NCBI RefSeq assembly: GCF_041381155.1
Contig: NC_091135.1
Span: 49,248,086-49,312,085 of the forward strand
Direction: 5' to 3'
DNA: 64,000 bases
Source of the DNA: Argopecten irradians
Lineage: Eukaryota; Mollusca; Bivalvia; Pectinida; Pectinidae
Of this stretch, positions 28,209 to 40,979 are shown in pieces. A model generated the notes under the pieces. The model was not told the origin of the DNA. It was given only the letters and a program-made list of their open reading frames with translations, and did not search any database. The position numbers were made by a program, and so were the translations under genes. Position 1 is the stretch's first letter. Each line of letters begins with the position of its first letter.

Positions 28209-30438
28209 AGGGCTTAACGTCCTTGTTCCGGTAATAACCGAGCCTGGGGCACTATGTGGGGAGGGGATTTGATGGGGATATTAGGGAGGCAATTTCGCAC
28301 TTTACTGTATATAATAAAGGTTCTAAATTGTTTGGGCCAGAAACACTAACACTGCGCCTTACACTAATTAAGATTAATGAATAAATAAAAACAATTATAA
28401 TAATAATAAATAAAAAGATAAATAACCTTGTAATTTTGGACTGTCACAGAATTGTCTATGCCTACATTACCCTACCTAACCTATATTAACACAACAAAAC
28501 CTACAACCTACCACATGCATATCAGAGGGAGGTAGACTTTATGCAAATTACCGTTCGTCCGGGTAATCTTAAGTCTATTTGAATTTAAAAGGATAAACAT
28601 CTCACCGAATTACAGTTCCATTTAAAGTAATAAATTGCAAATTATCTGTGTCCCTAATTAACCTAGTCGTGAAATGACCTTGACCGGAAATGACCACTTC
28701 TTCTTTGTGTTTGATCACGACATTTCTTTGAGTGGCCAGTGTGTGATGTTGATTAGAAGCGAGTCAGAAGACTTCAATTCTTCAATGTGGCAAGTAGTCG
28801 ATGTCAAGTAGACCTGCAGCTATGTGCAATCCACCAATGTTGTTGCTTTTATGTTTGTCCTATTTGATATTAATATTCGTCTTACTAGATTCGTTTTGAA
28901 TTGTAACCAAAATATTTCCATTAACATTAAAAACACTGAAAAGCTTTGCAATGCTAGACTGTGTATACAACTAACATGTCTTGTTCTTACACCTACGCAG
29001 ACCTAGCCACTTCGGTTGCGCTTGACCGATGGTCAGTGTGCAGGTGGGAGGTCATTAAACATACATTAGGCCACTTACTGGACACTAGAAAGAGCGATCC
29101 GATGACAATTGCCAAAGTTTTATGGAACTTTTTGCTGTCGTGGAAAGCGAAGATGATTGTTCCTACTTCTGCGCATGTCAAAAACATAAATGCCAGCAGT
29201 TCCAGCGCTTGCGCCGCTCTGAAAGTATCTATAAGATAAATAAAATATTTTTTTATAATGATAACAAACTACATACTTGACGTTTTACAGACATGATTTA
29301 ATGTAATTCTTTATTAGCAACATAGATATGTAGTAAGTATATTACTAACTATACATATGTGGCAAAGAATTACCTTTAACAGTGTCCACTATACTATTCT
29401 TAAACTTCCAAGGCGATCTGCCTCTTCACCAGTTCACAAAAAGGAACAAACAAAATTGCGTATTATGGACGGTCACAAATGTTTACATAAACACAAACAA
29501 AACAGCGCATCAGATAGAACGAAGACATGCATATTTATGTTTAAGTAATTCATTTCTTAGTGGTTTTGAACATATACGCAATGGAAATTACAACATATAA
29601 ACACGTGTTGTATAGCTTCAAAAATGCGTCTGGATGTATCCTACAACAAGTGAATGTACATGTATCTCATTCCGACTTATCATAATGACGACATGAATAC
29701 ATAAGTATTCACCCCTTTGTTTATTTGAGTTTTACGGCCCATCCACAACTAAGGTCATTTAGGCCAAACTACAAGCCAGGCATTAATATCACGATATAAA
29801 CAATGACTGTATCTTAAAGATCATGTTAAGAAAAAGACATGTCAAAACTAAAACACAAATTTTAAATGCTGATTTTATAATAAAAACAAAAAACATAACA
29901 AAAGGTTGCATGGGATAAAATAGTTTTAGCTTAAACAGCTAACGTCAGAAACAACTGATATACTTGGATATAGATTATAACTGAGCCTTTGAATACACCA
30001 GATAAACTATTGAGGTTTGACTGTTATTTATTATTGCGTTATTTACATTTCAAAATGTCACTCATGCTTTCATTAAGGACCATACTTTTGTTTATATATT
30101 CACATACGCTGTATTTGTGTCTGAGCATAAAAAATACTTTCATCATTTTCTTTTCACTAGAGGAAAACACGATATTTACCAGTTAGACTGCTGGAATCCC
30201 ACGTGACACATGCTGTGGGACCGGAAGCAGTGGTGCTACACTCGGACCAGACTCCGTAGTAGTATTCCACACCGATCAGATTTGATCCACGGTTATAACG
30301 GATCCAATATGGCGCCACCATTCCCAGGGACTGGAGAAAATAACAGATGAACGACAGAAGAACACATCCGGCAAGACATCTATGATCTGTAGCCTCAAAA
30401 TTTGAACATTTGTTTTTAAATGATTCCACGATACTCAT
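26110..30438 (-). CDS. Claudin-like four-TM membrane protein, three coding exons (last exon duplicated)
   Basis: Joining 30180-30438, 29079-29228 and either terminal exon (27736-27959 or 26110-26333) gives 210 residues, with phase kept at both junctions. TM1 (AGCVLLSFICYFLQSLGMV) is followed by a first extracellular loop with W, GVW, C and C in claudin order (APYWIRY, YYGVWSECSTT, TACVTW). TM2 follows FRAAQALELLAFMFL, TM3 is KTLAIVIGSLFLV, and TM4 is GGIAAIPFGLLFMYIFVIA with a basic tail. Claudin/PMP22-family proteins build septate or tight junctions or act as channel partners. The length fits the family. The start is the first ATG (MSIVESFKNK) after the probable 5' acceptor. Confidence 0.8.
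26443..26573 (+). repeat. SINE-like repeat tail
   Basis: The blocks 'taccgcagtctcccaaaac' and 'gtccttacatgaccatagc' are present, and it ends 'gacgttaattaatcaaac' with AAAC. It lies between the two terminal-exon copies of the claudin-like gene, only on the side of the distal copy. Confidence 0.75.
27110..27293 (+). repeat. Degenerate SINE-like repeat
   Basis: Weak matches occur in order: 'acgacttgttaacccgttgtcag', 'acaacaccatctcccaaaac' and 'ggctgttaataggacg'. Much is lost. Confidence 0.5.
27341..28440. repeat. Tandem segmental duplication with terminal exon of claudin-like gene
   Basis: Block R2 (27341-27735) recurs at 28039-28440, and the exon block R1 (26109-about 26420) recurs at 27735-28038. 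The order is R1, spacer, R2, R1', R2'. R2 contains a GATT microsatellite (4 or more units in one copy, about 6 in the other) and 'cctggggcactatgtgggg'. Identity is very high, so the duplication is recent. The spacer at 26420-27340 holds SINE-like insertions. Confidence 0.85.
27736..27959 (-). CDS. Claudin-like gene, terminal exon, proximal copy
   Basis: After the TTTTTTTACAG acceptor it reads FSTVLGAILLSSDN, TM4, then AKLQGGNYKKKPTVKVTFVK and ends SKQFS-stop. It is nearly identical to 26110-26333, including the flanking intron. One change, G for D in KLQGGN, is visible in the protein. Homology between copies stops one base past the stop codon, so this copy has lost the original 3' UTR and runs into unrelated repeat sequence. 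Confidence 0.75.
28441..29078. other. Intron 2 of claudin-like gene, no feature seen
   Basis: The region is AT-rich, with no recognised repeat or exon. Plus-strand open frames at 28824-29239 are shadows of exon 2. Confidence 0.5.
29079..29228 (-). CDS. Claudin-like gene, exon 2 (TM2 and TM3)
   Basis: The acceptor ATCTTATAG and donor TCCA|GTAAGT enclose TFRAAQALELLAFMFLTCAE, then GTIIFAFHDSKKFHK and LAIVIGSLFLVSS. The 'aaqAl' motif at the start of TM2 is typical of claudin-family proteins. It exits in phase 1 to the terminal exon. Confidence 0.85.
29229..30179. other. Intron 1 of claudin-like gene, no feature seen
   Basis: No repeats or exon signals stood out. The small plus-strand open frames lack any family resemblance. 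Confidence 0.5.
30180..30438 (-). CDS. Claudin-like gene, exon 1 (TM1 and first extracellular loop)
   Basis: The exon starts MSIVESFKNKCSNFE, then TM1, then the loop with the claudin W..GVW..C...C pattern. It ends ACT G|GTAAAT, one base into a codon, which exon 2 completes as Asp. Upstream TTG-initiated reading was not used because no ATG precedes. A 5' acceptor (TTTTTTAG) lies about 20 bp before the ATG. Confidence 0.8.
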
Positions 30439-31124
30439 TCCGGGAAAAAATGCAACTAAAAAATCAAAGCACTGAAGTGTTGTGGGAATATAGTTGTAAG
30501 TCAATTCGTAAAATTGGTTGAATTGTAAACAAATCCGTTAAAGGGCCAATATATAAGTAGGTAGAACACACTTAATAAAAGGACTTACGCCTATACTCAA
30601 CAATAGGTCATTAAATTTCGTATTAAGGCTTAATGGATTATGTATTTCTGTCCGATATCTGCACAGAGTCTCTGACCTGATATGTATTCCTGTTTTGTCC
30701 GTCTATATCATGTCGTTTACCATTTTATACCAAAACATTATCTATAGTGTTTCATTTTATATTCCAGATACACCGAACATAAGGAGAATAAAGTCCTTTG
30801 TATATGTGCAGAATGTAATAAGACTGTATGAGATTGACATGTTCTTATTTATGTGTATACACCTGTTTAACATAATCTTATAATCACATAATCGTAATCT
30901 GTAGAAAATCAAGACATTTACTTTCGTTTAACAGGTTGTTAAATAACATTATTCAAATTAGCACAAAAATCAAGCATAAAGAAATATTGAGTTGAAAAGT
31001 TTTGTTCTTGAATAAATCTATACAATTACGAAATAGCATTCAAAGAAAATCACCTTAAATGATGATTATAATCAGCCATCATGTACATTTCGTATAATGG
31101 TGTGTTTGGTTTATTTAAAGATGC

Positions 31125-31476
31125 TCCACCGCCGACAGAGCATAAATGATATTCTTCATTTGAACAATAATTGTTGTTTAATAGTGTATATATATGCCTA
31201 ATTAAAACACACACAAAAAATAAAATAATTATTTCGCCATTGGTGCATGCGCAATCAGTACTTCATTCCATATAGGATAAAGTGCCACGGAATTTTTTCG
31301 GGATGCAATTAATTATTTTTCATATTTTTAACTTGAATCAAAATTAGAAGCTCAAACTTTTTAACGGTGGTAATGGTGTAAAGTAAGTAACTTTTGTAAC
31401 TGAAGAAAATACTAATCGTCTCCTCCTGTTTTTGATAGTGAAAAAATACCATTTGTCAGCGGTGAAGCATCTTTAA
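31125..31476. mobile_element. MITE with AGATGCTCCACCGC ends, second copy
   Basis: TTAA is at 31125-31128 and 31473-31476. The left terminal repeat is AGATGCTCCACCGC; the right is altered (GCGGTGAAGCATCT). It is the same family as 16809-17178, in opposite orientation, upstream of the claudin-like gene. Confidence 0.8.
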
Positions 31477-32955
31477 AGTATAACAATAATATTTAATTAT
31501 ACGGCTGTATAAATATGTTTTATATCATATAAAAAGTTTATTGTAAACCGGCTTAAATTTGCAACCCCCATTCTAAATGACGGGTAACTGTGGTAACTTC
31601 TTTAAAAACCGGAAACTTGATCTGGTAAAAATGCATACCTGAAATTATACGACATTTTAATGGCGTAACAAAACTCTCCGCCAATCAAATTATCCGACTT
31701 TGATTTATCTAAGACAACATCACAAAGCCAAATAGCAGCAGGTTTGTGATTGGCCAATGACAGCTGATACATCCAGCCATTGTAATTTGTTAAAACTTCC
31801 TCGACATGTCGACCATATGGCTATTTAACGCTCGATTTATCATTCGGTGATGGCTGCCTTCAGCACAACATCAGATCGAGTTTGGAGCCCAGCAGGAGCT
31901 GCTAATAGTTTGGAATGTAAGGAGTCCATGTCTGTCAATGGCTGCATGTTCACGCTTAAATGTGAATGATTCTGGCAAGAACTGTGTTAACATGCATGTC
32001 AATCTATATAAATAAGTATACATGTACTACATGTATTACACCGTCACCGAGAAATGAATGATACAATGTATTTATTCACACATTTCAATATATATAGGCA
32101 CGCCCATATGTTGTTCGAACAACAAATTACATACACTATATGTACTGTAATTAGATGATAAATATGAGGCATATTTGTATCATTTCCAACGCAATTACGT
32201 TTTAATTTATTAAGGTTTCGCCAGATATACACATTGCAAGTATATATGACAGTAAGTTGCTTAGTTTTCTGGACATTTTATTATTGAAGTTAAATTGACG
32301 TTAAAAGTAAAGGCACTGAAATCTTGAGTAAAGAAAGGGAAATTAGAAATATATATCAAAGAGATTCCTCGCAATTTTGTCGATACTCGGGTCAGATAGG
32401 TATTATATTGCCTGACTTTTATCTTTGAGTCATACTCCTCAAATTACAAGCATCTCCTGAACATCGACTGCCGTTATAAGTGATTAAATAATCCTTTACA
32501 CTTATCAGAAATGCTCGCGAAGTCAAATTATCCGCACAATTCAATAACCTACAGCTGTCCATTTCGAATGTCAATAGAAGATATTTTCATAATAGGTTTA
32601 ATGTTTTAAACTTATACGAACACGAGTTGTATCATTAAAGCTAAATAATATACTTATGCACGTGCATGCATGCGCGCGATTCTATATTGTATGTGAACAT
32701 AAATGATGAGTGCTTCTTTTGTTCCAAATTGAGTACTGAGTGTATGTCAAGTGGATGAGACACGTGCTTATAAATGTAACGACATTTTATGTGATGGAGA
32801 CCAAGTTACAAAAATGTTACAGCATGTCATGTTGAAGATCGAGGTGCCGTGAGTCTATACAAAACGCTTACAACAAGGTAGAGTTCGTTCTGTTGCCGCA
32901 ATTGTCCATGGAGGCATGTGCTCCTTTTCGAACTTGTGATCATTAAACAGTTATT
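31477..32955. other. Intergenic stretch upstream of claudin-like gene
   Basis: No exon or repeat was recognised. Some patches (about 31660-31900) are less AT-rich and may be promoter sequence of a gene I could not see. Confidence 0.35.
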
Positions 32956-32956
32956 T

Positions 32957-33115
32957 TTGTTTGTTTGATTAATTCAACGTCCTATTAACAGCTAGGGTCA
33001 TGTAAGGACGGACTCCCATGTATGCGGAGTGAAGCATGTATATAGTTGTGTTTTGGAAGACTGCGGTATATTTGTGTTGTGTTTTACTGTATAGTGGAAC
33101 TCTTGCCCTATTTTT
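32957..33115 (-). repeat. SINE-like repeat, tail part
   Basis: It starts with GTTTGTTTGATTAATTCAACG and keeps 'cctattaacagctagggtcatg' and 'gactgcggtatatttgtg', then breaks off. Confidence 0.65.
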
Positions 33116-34802
33116 ATTTAGAAACATATGTAGGAGGTCGCAATGGAAACGTTATTTCTGGTTTAGAAAGATTCCGTTTGTACATTCCCAATTTCTGTGA
33201 AAGAGGAAACAAAGACTTATTAGGAATTAAAATTTAAATACTTTTTAATTTTGTTTGTTTCTATTTTTCTTTTCATCTGCATATTGCGCTTTTGAAATTT
33301 ATTTCTATTTACAACTAGACCGAACAATATTCTTTTATCGTTCAGTGCTTTCTTCTTCACTTACATTATTTGCGGTAACATTCAAATGCATGCAAAATGG
33401 TAAAGCTTAACAACATGATAGGCATGAATGAGTGTTTGTGGTTAAATTTAAAAAAATTATGGTACGGCTCTATTCAATGTCTTACGGTAAGGCATTTTGG
33501 AACGGATTTGTATATGCTTTGCCAGTTATCCAATCCAATTGCTAATACAATGTACTTTATTATATTTAAGATCTATATTATAATTATGTTTGTATTTATT
33601 GTATTACCAATAAAATATTTTGAAATGAAATGGTAAGGCTTAATTACCTGTTTTATGGCGGACAATATTGGCATAGGTGAATATATATGTAACGTCACTA
33701 ACATAAGCGTCGCTGGACAGAACCATGTAACTCATAAATCTTGGTAAAATGTAAACACGGAATTAAGTGGTGGTGTTCTCTTTTATACGTACATGTAGTT
33801 AGGCACATTTTTATAAACGTATTGAAGGAAAATACAGCTTAAGTTAAAAATAGTTTAATTGTCTCTCTCTCTATATATATATATTCATCTATACCGATTG
33901 CTGTTTTGTGCATGATAAAGGAGGGGGAATTGAAGCAGGAGGGGGTACGCCACTGCTTAATTTCATCCCCAGTAAGCTGAAATGAGGCGTTTGACTACTA
34001 CACTTGTATACATTGTATAAATGGTCCGTGAGAGATAGATATAGAGGTAGACTCGGAACAGAACAGACACATACATGTGCTTTACCACTCATTGTCAAAT
34101 AGGCGCAGGGCTTTTAAATAAAACATCAAAGAGTTGATTCATATTTACCGACAAGACTCTCCTTAACTTTAGCTTTTAAATTGTGAGTACTTAGTGAATT
34201 AATGGAGTGTTTACCACTTAAATGTTTTGTCCATTGTCCAATTCGGTCTTTCACGATAACTTCAACCTGATACAAACAAATACAATTTTGTTCCACTGTT
34301 GATGTCTTTGCACTGTGTTTGGGTATATTGGCTGCCAAGGATTGAGCAAACAACAAAAGGAAATCACATCCTCATATTCGCGAACCCATTTTATATTTAA
34401 ATAATTAAACATAACAATGCAATCGATTTTTTGGCAAAACAGAAAAAACATGTAAATCAAATAAGGAAAAAACTCCGTATACACTGTAGGAAAACCGTTC
34501 ATTTTGCATTGCGTTATTAATCGAGATCATAAACCGAAAAAGAACTCGAGGCACAGCTTTTGAACTAGTTTATGCTTTTAAACGGAATGGACCATTTTTT
34601 ACACTATATTAATTCATCTTAATGTATCAGTTGATAATGTAATATTTTTAATCATTAAACAATACATTTACAGAAAAAAAATTCATAAAACCTTAAAATT
34701 TAATATAAACACATTGGCAAAAAATATTAAAGAATATCATAATATTCAAAGACGCATATCAAATGGTCAAAATGATTTTTTGAAAGCAAAATTTATAAAA
34801 AA
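33116..34802. other. Intergenic AT-rich stretch, nothing recognised
   Basis: Apart from short (CT)n and (TA)n runs near 33860, no gene, RNA or repeat family could be supported. Confidence 0.45.
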
Positions 34803-36298
34803 CAAGAGATCCCAGAGGGATCTTGGCGCCCACCAAAGAATGATCTATATCTGACAAAGGAAAGATGGATCTTTTCTCTACTTTTTAAACTTTTTCAAAC
34901 ATACTACATATAAAATTTGAGACAGATCGCTTCAGCACCTTTTGAGAAATAGCGGTAACAAACTTCAACTATCAAAATCCAAGATGACTCTTTGGCGGCC
35001 ATCTTGTTGATCAATCGGTCCCAAATCACAATATGCACACTTAGGGCCCTAGGGGAACCTACATGTGAAATTTGAGAAAGATCCATTCAATACTTTCTGA
35101 GAAATAGCGATAACAAACTTTGAACATAAAAATCCAAGATGGCTGCCTGGCAGCAATCTTGTTGAACGATCGGTCCCAAATCACAATATGCACAACTAGG
35201 GCCCTAGGGGAACCTACATATGAATTTTGAGACAGATACCTTCAGTACTTTCTGAGAAATAGCGATAACAAACTTTGAATAACAAAATCCAAGATGGCTG
35301 CCTGGCGGCCATTTTGTTGACCGATCGGTCCCAAAATGCAATATGCACAACTAGGTCCCTAGGGGAACCTACATATGAAATTTGAGACAGATCCCTTCAG
35401 TACTATCTGAGAAATAGCCATAACAAACTTTAACTATCGAAATCCAAGATGGCGGCCTGGCGGCCATCTTATTCACCGATTGGTCCAAAAATGCAATATG
35501 CACAACAAGGGCCCTAGGGGAACCTACATATTAAATTATTAAATTTGAGAAAGATCCCTTCAGCACTTTTTGAGAAATGGGGATATCAAACCTTAACTAT
35601 CAAAATCTAAGATGGCCGCCTGGCGACCATCATGTTTTTCCGATCAGCCGCAAAATCTGTATGGCACAACTAGGGACCAAGGGGAACCTCCATGTGAAGT
35701 TTGAACAAAATCCCTTCAGTAGTTCTCAAGGAATATCGATAACAAACTTCAACTGCCAAAATCAAAGATGGCTGCCTGGCGGCCATCTTGTTTTTCCGAT
35801 CAGCCTCAAAATCTGTATGGCACAAATAGGGACCAAGAATAACCTCCATGTGAAGTATGAACAAAATCCCTTCAGTAGTTCTCAAGAAATATCGATAACA
35901 AATTTCAACTGCCAAAATCAAAGATGGCTGCCTGGCGGCCATCTTGTTTTTTCAATCAGCCTCAAAATCTGTATGGCACAACTAGGGACCAAGGGTAACC
36001 TCCATGTGAAGTTTGAACAAAATCCCTTCAGTAGTTCTCAAGAAATATCGATAACAAACTTCAACTGCCAAAATCAAAGATGGCTGCCTGGCGGCCATCT
36101 TGTTTTTCCGATCAGCCTCAAAATCTGTATGGCACAAATATGGACCAAGGGGACCCTCCATGTGAAGTTTGAACAAAATCCCTGCAGCAGTTTTTAAGAA
36201 ATAGTGATAACAAGCATTGTTTACGGACGGACCACGGACCACGGACCAAGGACGCAGGGCGATTTGAATAGCCCACCATCTGATGATGGTGGGCTAAA
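34803..36298 (+). repeat. Pearl-like element: ~155-bp tandem core and terminal palindrome
   Basis: The left end is 'aacaagagatcccagaggga'. About eight core units of 153-165 bp follow, each with 'aaaatccaagatggc', 'ggccatcttg', 'tagggacc..gg' and 'agatcccttcag'. A 'acggaccacggaccacgg' stretch lies near 36230. The right end is the palindrome 'gcccaccatctgatgatggt' followed by gggctaaaa. The layout matches the element at 5140-6262 although the sequences differ. A 206-codon open frame (35577-36197) is four core units read through; I do not call it a gene. Confidence 0.75.
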
Positions 36299-38320
36299 AA
36301 GTTGGAGCAAGTGGAAACCTTTTATACAATTTGATATATGCACTCTTTTAAATTATGGAAAAAAATAAGAACCAAGGATAATTAATTTAAATCCTGACAA
36401 CTAATTACTCTTACAACAAACTCTTTACCATTAGATAAAAAATACGTATATTCGTTATCTCGACTCTATCCTCCTATACGACTATTTCCTGTCTAACCTA
36501 TCTTCTCCACCTCTTCTAAATGTCATGTATGTCTGAACAAATGTGGGTGTATGGAAACCTTTGAATGTATATAATATAATAAAGTAAACTCTTTGGTATA
36601 TGTGTGAGTGTGCGTGTACATGAAGATGTGTAAAAATTTAAATGTGAATGTCATGTAAAATTGATACAAATGAAATACTTTTGTTTTTGTATTTATGAAG
36701 TTAAATTGTCTTTGTCTGTATTGTCTGTAAAAATGAAAATGATTTCAAAAAATTAAAAAAATATATATAAAAAATTTAATTCATCTTACTTGGAGTTCAA
36801 ACTTTACATGATAGTTGGTAACTGACCACTAATTTAAAAGACTATAAGATAAGTAAATCCAAAACATAAATAACTAAGCGTATTGAAGCGTTAAATACAG
36901 ATTAGAACGCTTTGCACGTGTATGTACGAGACAGTCGATCATTGAAGAAACCATTAATTGGAATGATGAATTTTAGTAAGACAAATTACAAAACGTTTTT
37001 CACCACACTCTGCTGTGTATTATAAAACATTTGTATCAGATCACTATGAGATGGCATGTCAATGTTGTACGTTTTAGTGATGTCCGACAGGTTTCTGACA
37101 GATACACGTGCCGAGGAGATAATTTGCAGGTGATGCCCCTGTTTGTCTTTGATGTCAGACAATACACACACAAGTGTAATTGTGTATATTATTCTTGTCC
37201 GCTTACATATATTGTTTACATGTTTGTATATTCTATCGTGTTTGCGGCTATTTCGTCCGACCTGTTCTGTAGTGGTGCACCCCATTAAGTGTTATTACTA
37301 CCGATGAAAGCAAGTCTAAGGAACATTCCGGTGTACGTGAAGTGTAATTTACCTCTTTGATAAGGAAAGTGTAAGAAAACTAGCGATAAGTTCGAAATAT
37401 ACATTTCGTCTTGCTTGCAACAATATTTTGTTTGTCAGATTTCGAAAGCGATGTCAGTTTCACATGTTGCTGTCTAATAGCGGAGCAGACCTTAGTCCAT
37501 CTTCAGTAATTATATCTAATTATGAGGTGTGTATGTTTGCGCGTGAGCTGTCAGCTGGTGCCATGTTTGGGGAGTAAGTGATCCCTAATGTTTATACACT
37601 GAATTAGCTGCCCCTTACTCACTTATCTAGCTGCGGGCCGTAGTGACCAAGGGTCATCGAGTCACTAATTATTGTCTGACCAGTCGATGTAATGAGATGC
37701 GGCCTGGAATGTACGGTGATTGACACACAAGGAAAGCCGTCTTTCAGACCGAAACATTCCTTCAAACGGAAATCTTTTAACACGCTTCGTCATTTATCAA
37801 AGGAAAGCCACATATTGCCAATAGATTTAATCAATTTCGACTAAATCTTCCAACGTCTTTTTGTTTCTTTATGATTAAAGTCATTAATATGATCTAAACA
37901 CTTCAGAGTTGATCCTACGATGAGCACAATATTTCCATAGTTATATGGATCATTTTGTCAATATCGTGAAATGAGAAATGGCATGAGCGATGAAAATCAA
38001 ACAAACGCTTCATCTTTGACCGGTACTAGAATTCCATGTCGAAAAATTGGGCATACATATCTACTTTATAATCAAAGTGATTAAAGATATTAAACAATCC
38101 ATCATTTTGTTTCAATAATGACTTTACGCTTTAACTTCTGCATGATTTTGATTTCGACTATAATAGAAGTACAATGCATCATAGTTTCCTTGAACTATGT
38201 ATTTCCATCCTCTCCCTCGCTCCAAAATGCGTCATTTTTGTACGCCATTCTTATATTCTTAAATAATTGATCGATTCCTTGTATTTCTAGAAGATTCTCT
38301 ATAAGCTATTTACTTGAAAA
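36299..38320. other. Intergenic, no gene recognised
   Basis: It contains a T/A-rich stretch (36700-36790) and a more balanced patch at 37440-37760. An open frame on the minus strand (36986-37285) shows no family resemblance. Confidence 0.4.
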
Positions 38321-38321
38321 C

Positions 38322-38585
38322 TTGTTTGTTTGACCCGGGCTGTTAATAGGACGTTAATTTAATTGAACATGTAAGGACGGCCTCCCATGTATGAATGTCA
38401 CCTAGGACACCAGGCAACAACTCCAACTGGTCACATTATACTACTAAAAGTAACAACGGGCGAACCAGTCGTCCTACTCGCTTATGCTAAATGCTAAGCA
38501 GGAGCAGAAACTACCATTTTATATACTTTGGGTTGTATCGCCCAGGGGACAGAACCTCACAGAGGCGAGCGCTTAACACAACCTG
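38322..38585 (-). repeat. Rearranged SINE-like repeat, minus orientation
   Basis: Internal blocks 'cgggcgaaccagtcgtccta', 'gcaggagcagaaactacc' and 'caggggacagaac' are in minus order. The outer end has a plus-oriented 'ctgttaataggacgttaat' fragment beside it. It lies head to head with 38608-39052. Confidence 0.6.
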
Positions 38586-38607
38586 TCAAGGCCATGCATG
38601 TAGATCA

Positions 38608-39052
38608 TAAGAATTGTACCTGCTGCCCCTATTGCATGATCGTAAAAGGCGACTAAATTTAAGATCGTAACTATCTTTCTTCCTACCTTACTTTCGTCTT
38701 CCTTGACGGTTGAGCGCTCGCCACTGCGAGGAAGGCTCTGGGTTCTGTCCCTTGGCCGAGACACATTATAGTATATAGAAGTGGTAGTTTCTGTTCTTGC
38801 TTAGCGCTCAGCTTTAAGAAAATTGGACGACTGGTTCGCCCGTTGTCAGTATAATGTAACCGGGTGGGGTGTGTTGCTTGGTGTCTTTGGCTGCATGCTT
38901 CAGTGAAATAGCAGTATAAGAAGGTCAAGACTTCCACTATACAAAGTGCCCAGAAACGATAGCGTGACGGCACGTAAAACTCTTCACTTCTCTATACAAG
39001 ACATATCACGAATATACCGCAGTCTCCCAAACCACACACCCGCACTTCATAA
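38608..39052 (+). repeat. SINE-like repeat, plus orientation, head to head with previous copy
   Basis: It has 'gtacctgctgcccctattgc', 'gcgaggaaggctctgggttc', 'cgcccgttgtcagtataatg' and 'accgcagtctcccaaacc' in order. It stops before the AAAC tail. Confidence 0.7.
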
Positions 39053-40460
39053 CTAGTACGTTATTTTCTCACTTCTCTTTCGAAAACTCCCCAAAGCCTT
39101 TGTCTTTAATATAATAGGACCAGTAATTGGCCTTAATTTTTCAGGCCGAAAAATATTAACTCTGATCCACATCAATTTCACATCAATCAATACTCTCATA
39201 CTTGCCATTCGTCAAAACATAACTTTTTATAACCATATACACGATGTGCTCCACCTATGACGTCATCAAATTGATGATTTTCCTCTTCTCGCCAAATTTT
39301 GCTAGAAATTTATCATCTTAGGTTAGAAAAGGCTTGAAATGAATTTGGCCGCCACCTTGGAGCAACTTTATATTTTGCATGGATATGCGTAAATACACAT
39401 TACATAACGTGTGAAAATCTCTTTCTGCTCCACGAAGGCGGCCACATTCAGTTTTAGAGAAAACCACTCAAAAAGTATGGTTTTTCAAGGTTTTTTGTGA
39501 AAAATGGCGGGAAACTGCATGTTGATGACGTCATAGTGAACATAATTGGCACATGCGGGTTATTTTCGGGATGTAATGTGTTAGCAAATGTATTCAACTG
39601 TTATATGGCAAAATTTGTTGTTCTTTACTGGAGAATTAAATTTGCGGCCATATTCGAGTCTTAACGTACCTTCTCCATATGAAACAGAAATTTACTTCCT
39701 GCAATCCTATAAAAGAAAAGTACATTTATAAACTCAGAGAGCTACTTCTATCATGATTGTATATATAACCTGTCAAAATGGTATGTACTTTTAGGAGAGT
39801 GTACCAAATTAAGACAGGGATAAAAAAAAATCCGTAAACCTCTCGAGTGTGTCTCAGACATCCATCATCGATACACTTAACGTTACAAGATGGCTGTCAA
39901 AAAGAGTGAAAAGAAAACATGCAGATAAAAAAGAAATACTAAGAATTTTATTAAATTATCGTCAATCGTCATTATAGATACACCGAGTGCGTTCTACTGG
40001 AGTCCGTACTCCAGAGGAAATAAGGTCTCTGTGTAAGGTGTCTATGCAATCTTATTTCTACTACGACAGACAAGGGGAGTGGATTAACAATATGAAATCA
40101 TTCATTAGCATCCATAGTCATTATAAATGTAATTATATATAACCTAAGTGTTGGATTTATTAACGGGACAAAATATCATATTTTTTAAGATAAATTATGC
40201 TGTTACATGTACATATGATGTATGTGCTGATCTCGTGACAATTAATATTTCACTGAGATGTACTGGGTATATCCATTCCTTAAAGTGATGACATTAAATT
40301 GTAGCACAAAACTGTCCAGTATTCAATAGTATAATACGAAGAAATGATCGCTAAAATTTAAAACTGCTTATATTTGATTTTTTCGTTTTTAGATCACATT
40401 GCACAAACTTTATTCCGCAGAAATTACCGGCTATACGGTGTTCTAAACGTCGCTCATTAC
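39053..40460. other. Intergenic; possible unclassified repeat at 39060-39680
   Basis: The patch 39060-39680 has 'tggccgccaccttggagc', 'gaaggcggccacattcag', and two 'tgacgtcat' sites. That is like repeat sequence but has no second copy in the window. The remainder shows nothing. Confidence 0.35.
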
Positions 40461-40465
40461 AACGC

Positions 40466-40660
40466 ACTGGAAGGCCGTCCTTACATGACCATAGCTGTTA
40501 ATAGGACGTTAATTAATCAAACAAACAAACAAAAAGTTCCACTATACAAGAAGACACGAACATACCGCAGTCTCTCAAAACACGCGCTACACATCGCATA
40601 CTTGGCAGGCCGTCCTTACATGACCCTGGCTGTTAATATCACATTAATTAATCAAATAAA
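40466..40660 (+). repeat. Two consecutive SINE-like tails
   Basis: The first tail ends 'gacgttaattaatcaaacaa' with AAAC. The second follows at once with 'cgcagtctctcaaaacacg' and 'gtccttacatgaccctggc', ending 'attaattaatcaaataaatg'. The second copy seems to have been inserted at the first tail. Confidence 0.65.
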
Positions 40661-40979
40661 TGCAATTATGACACCAAGTGCCATTCTGTTACATGTAATT
40701 CTTTGTTCATCTAGGAATAGTTTTAAACGAATAGATATGGTATAAGAACATCATTAATTAACATTTTTTATTTAGATTTTAAAAATTATTGAATTTCCGA
40801 TATACAAAACATTACTCCTGGAACCAATCTTACATTGTAGTATCATCCCAGAGTATAAAATGAATAAATTAGACATATTTGATATCGACAAATTATGGAG
40901 TATATTTCAGTTTTTTCAACAAATTATGGAAAATAGTTAGTTTTTGAACTCAACTAATTATGGAATACACACAACTTTT

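Noticed and set aside
35577-36197. A 206-codon open frame with internal repeats of about 52 residues
   Set aside because: It is the tandem core of a pearl-like element read in one frame; the same sequence recurs in 60618-61602 with stops.
36986-37285. 99-codon minus-strand open frame
   Set aside because: Some polar, protein-like stretches, but no family, no good start and an overlapping frame on the other strand.
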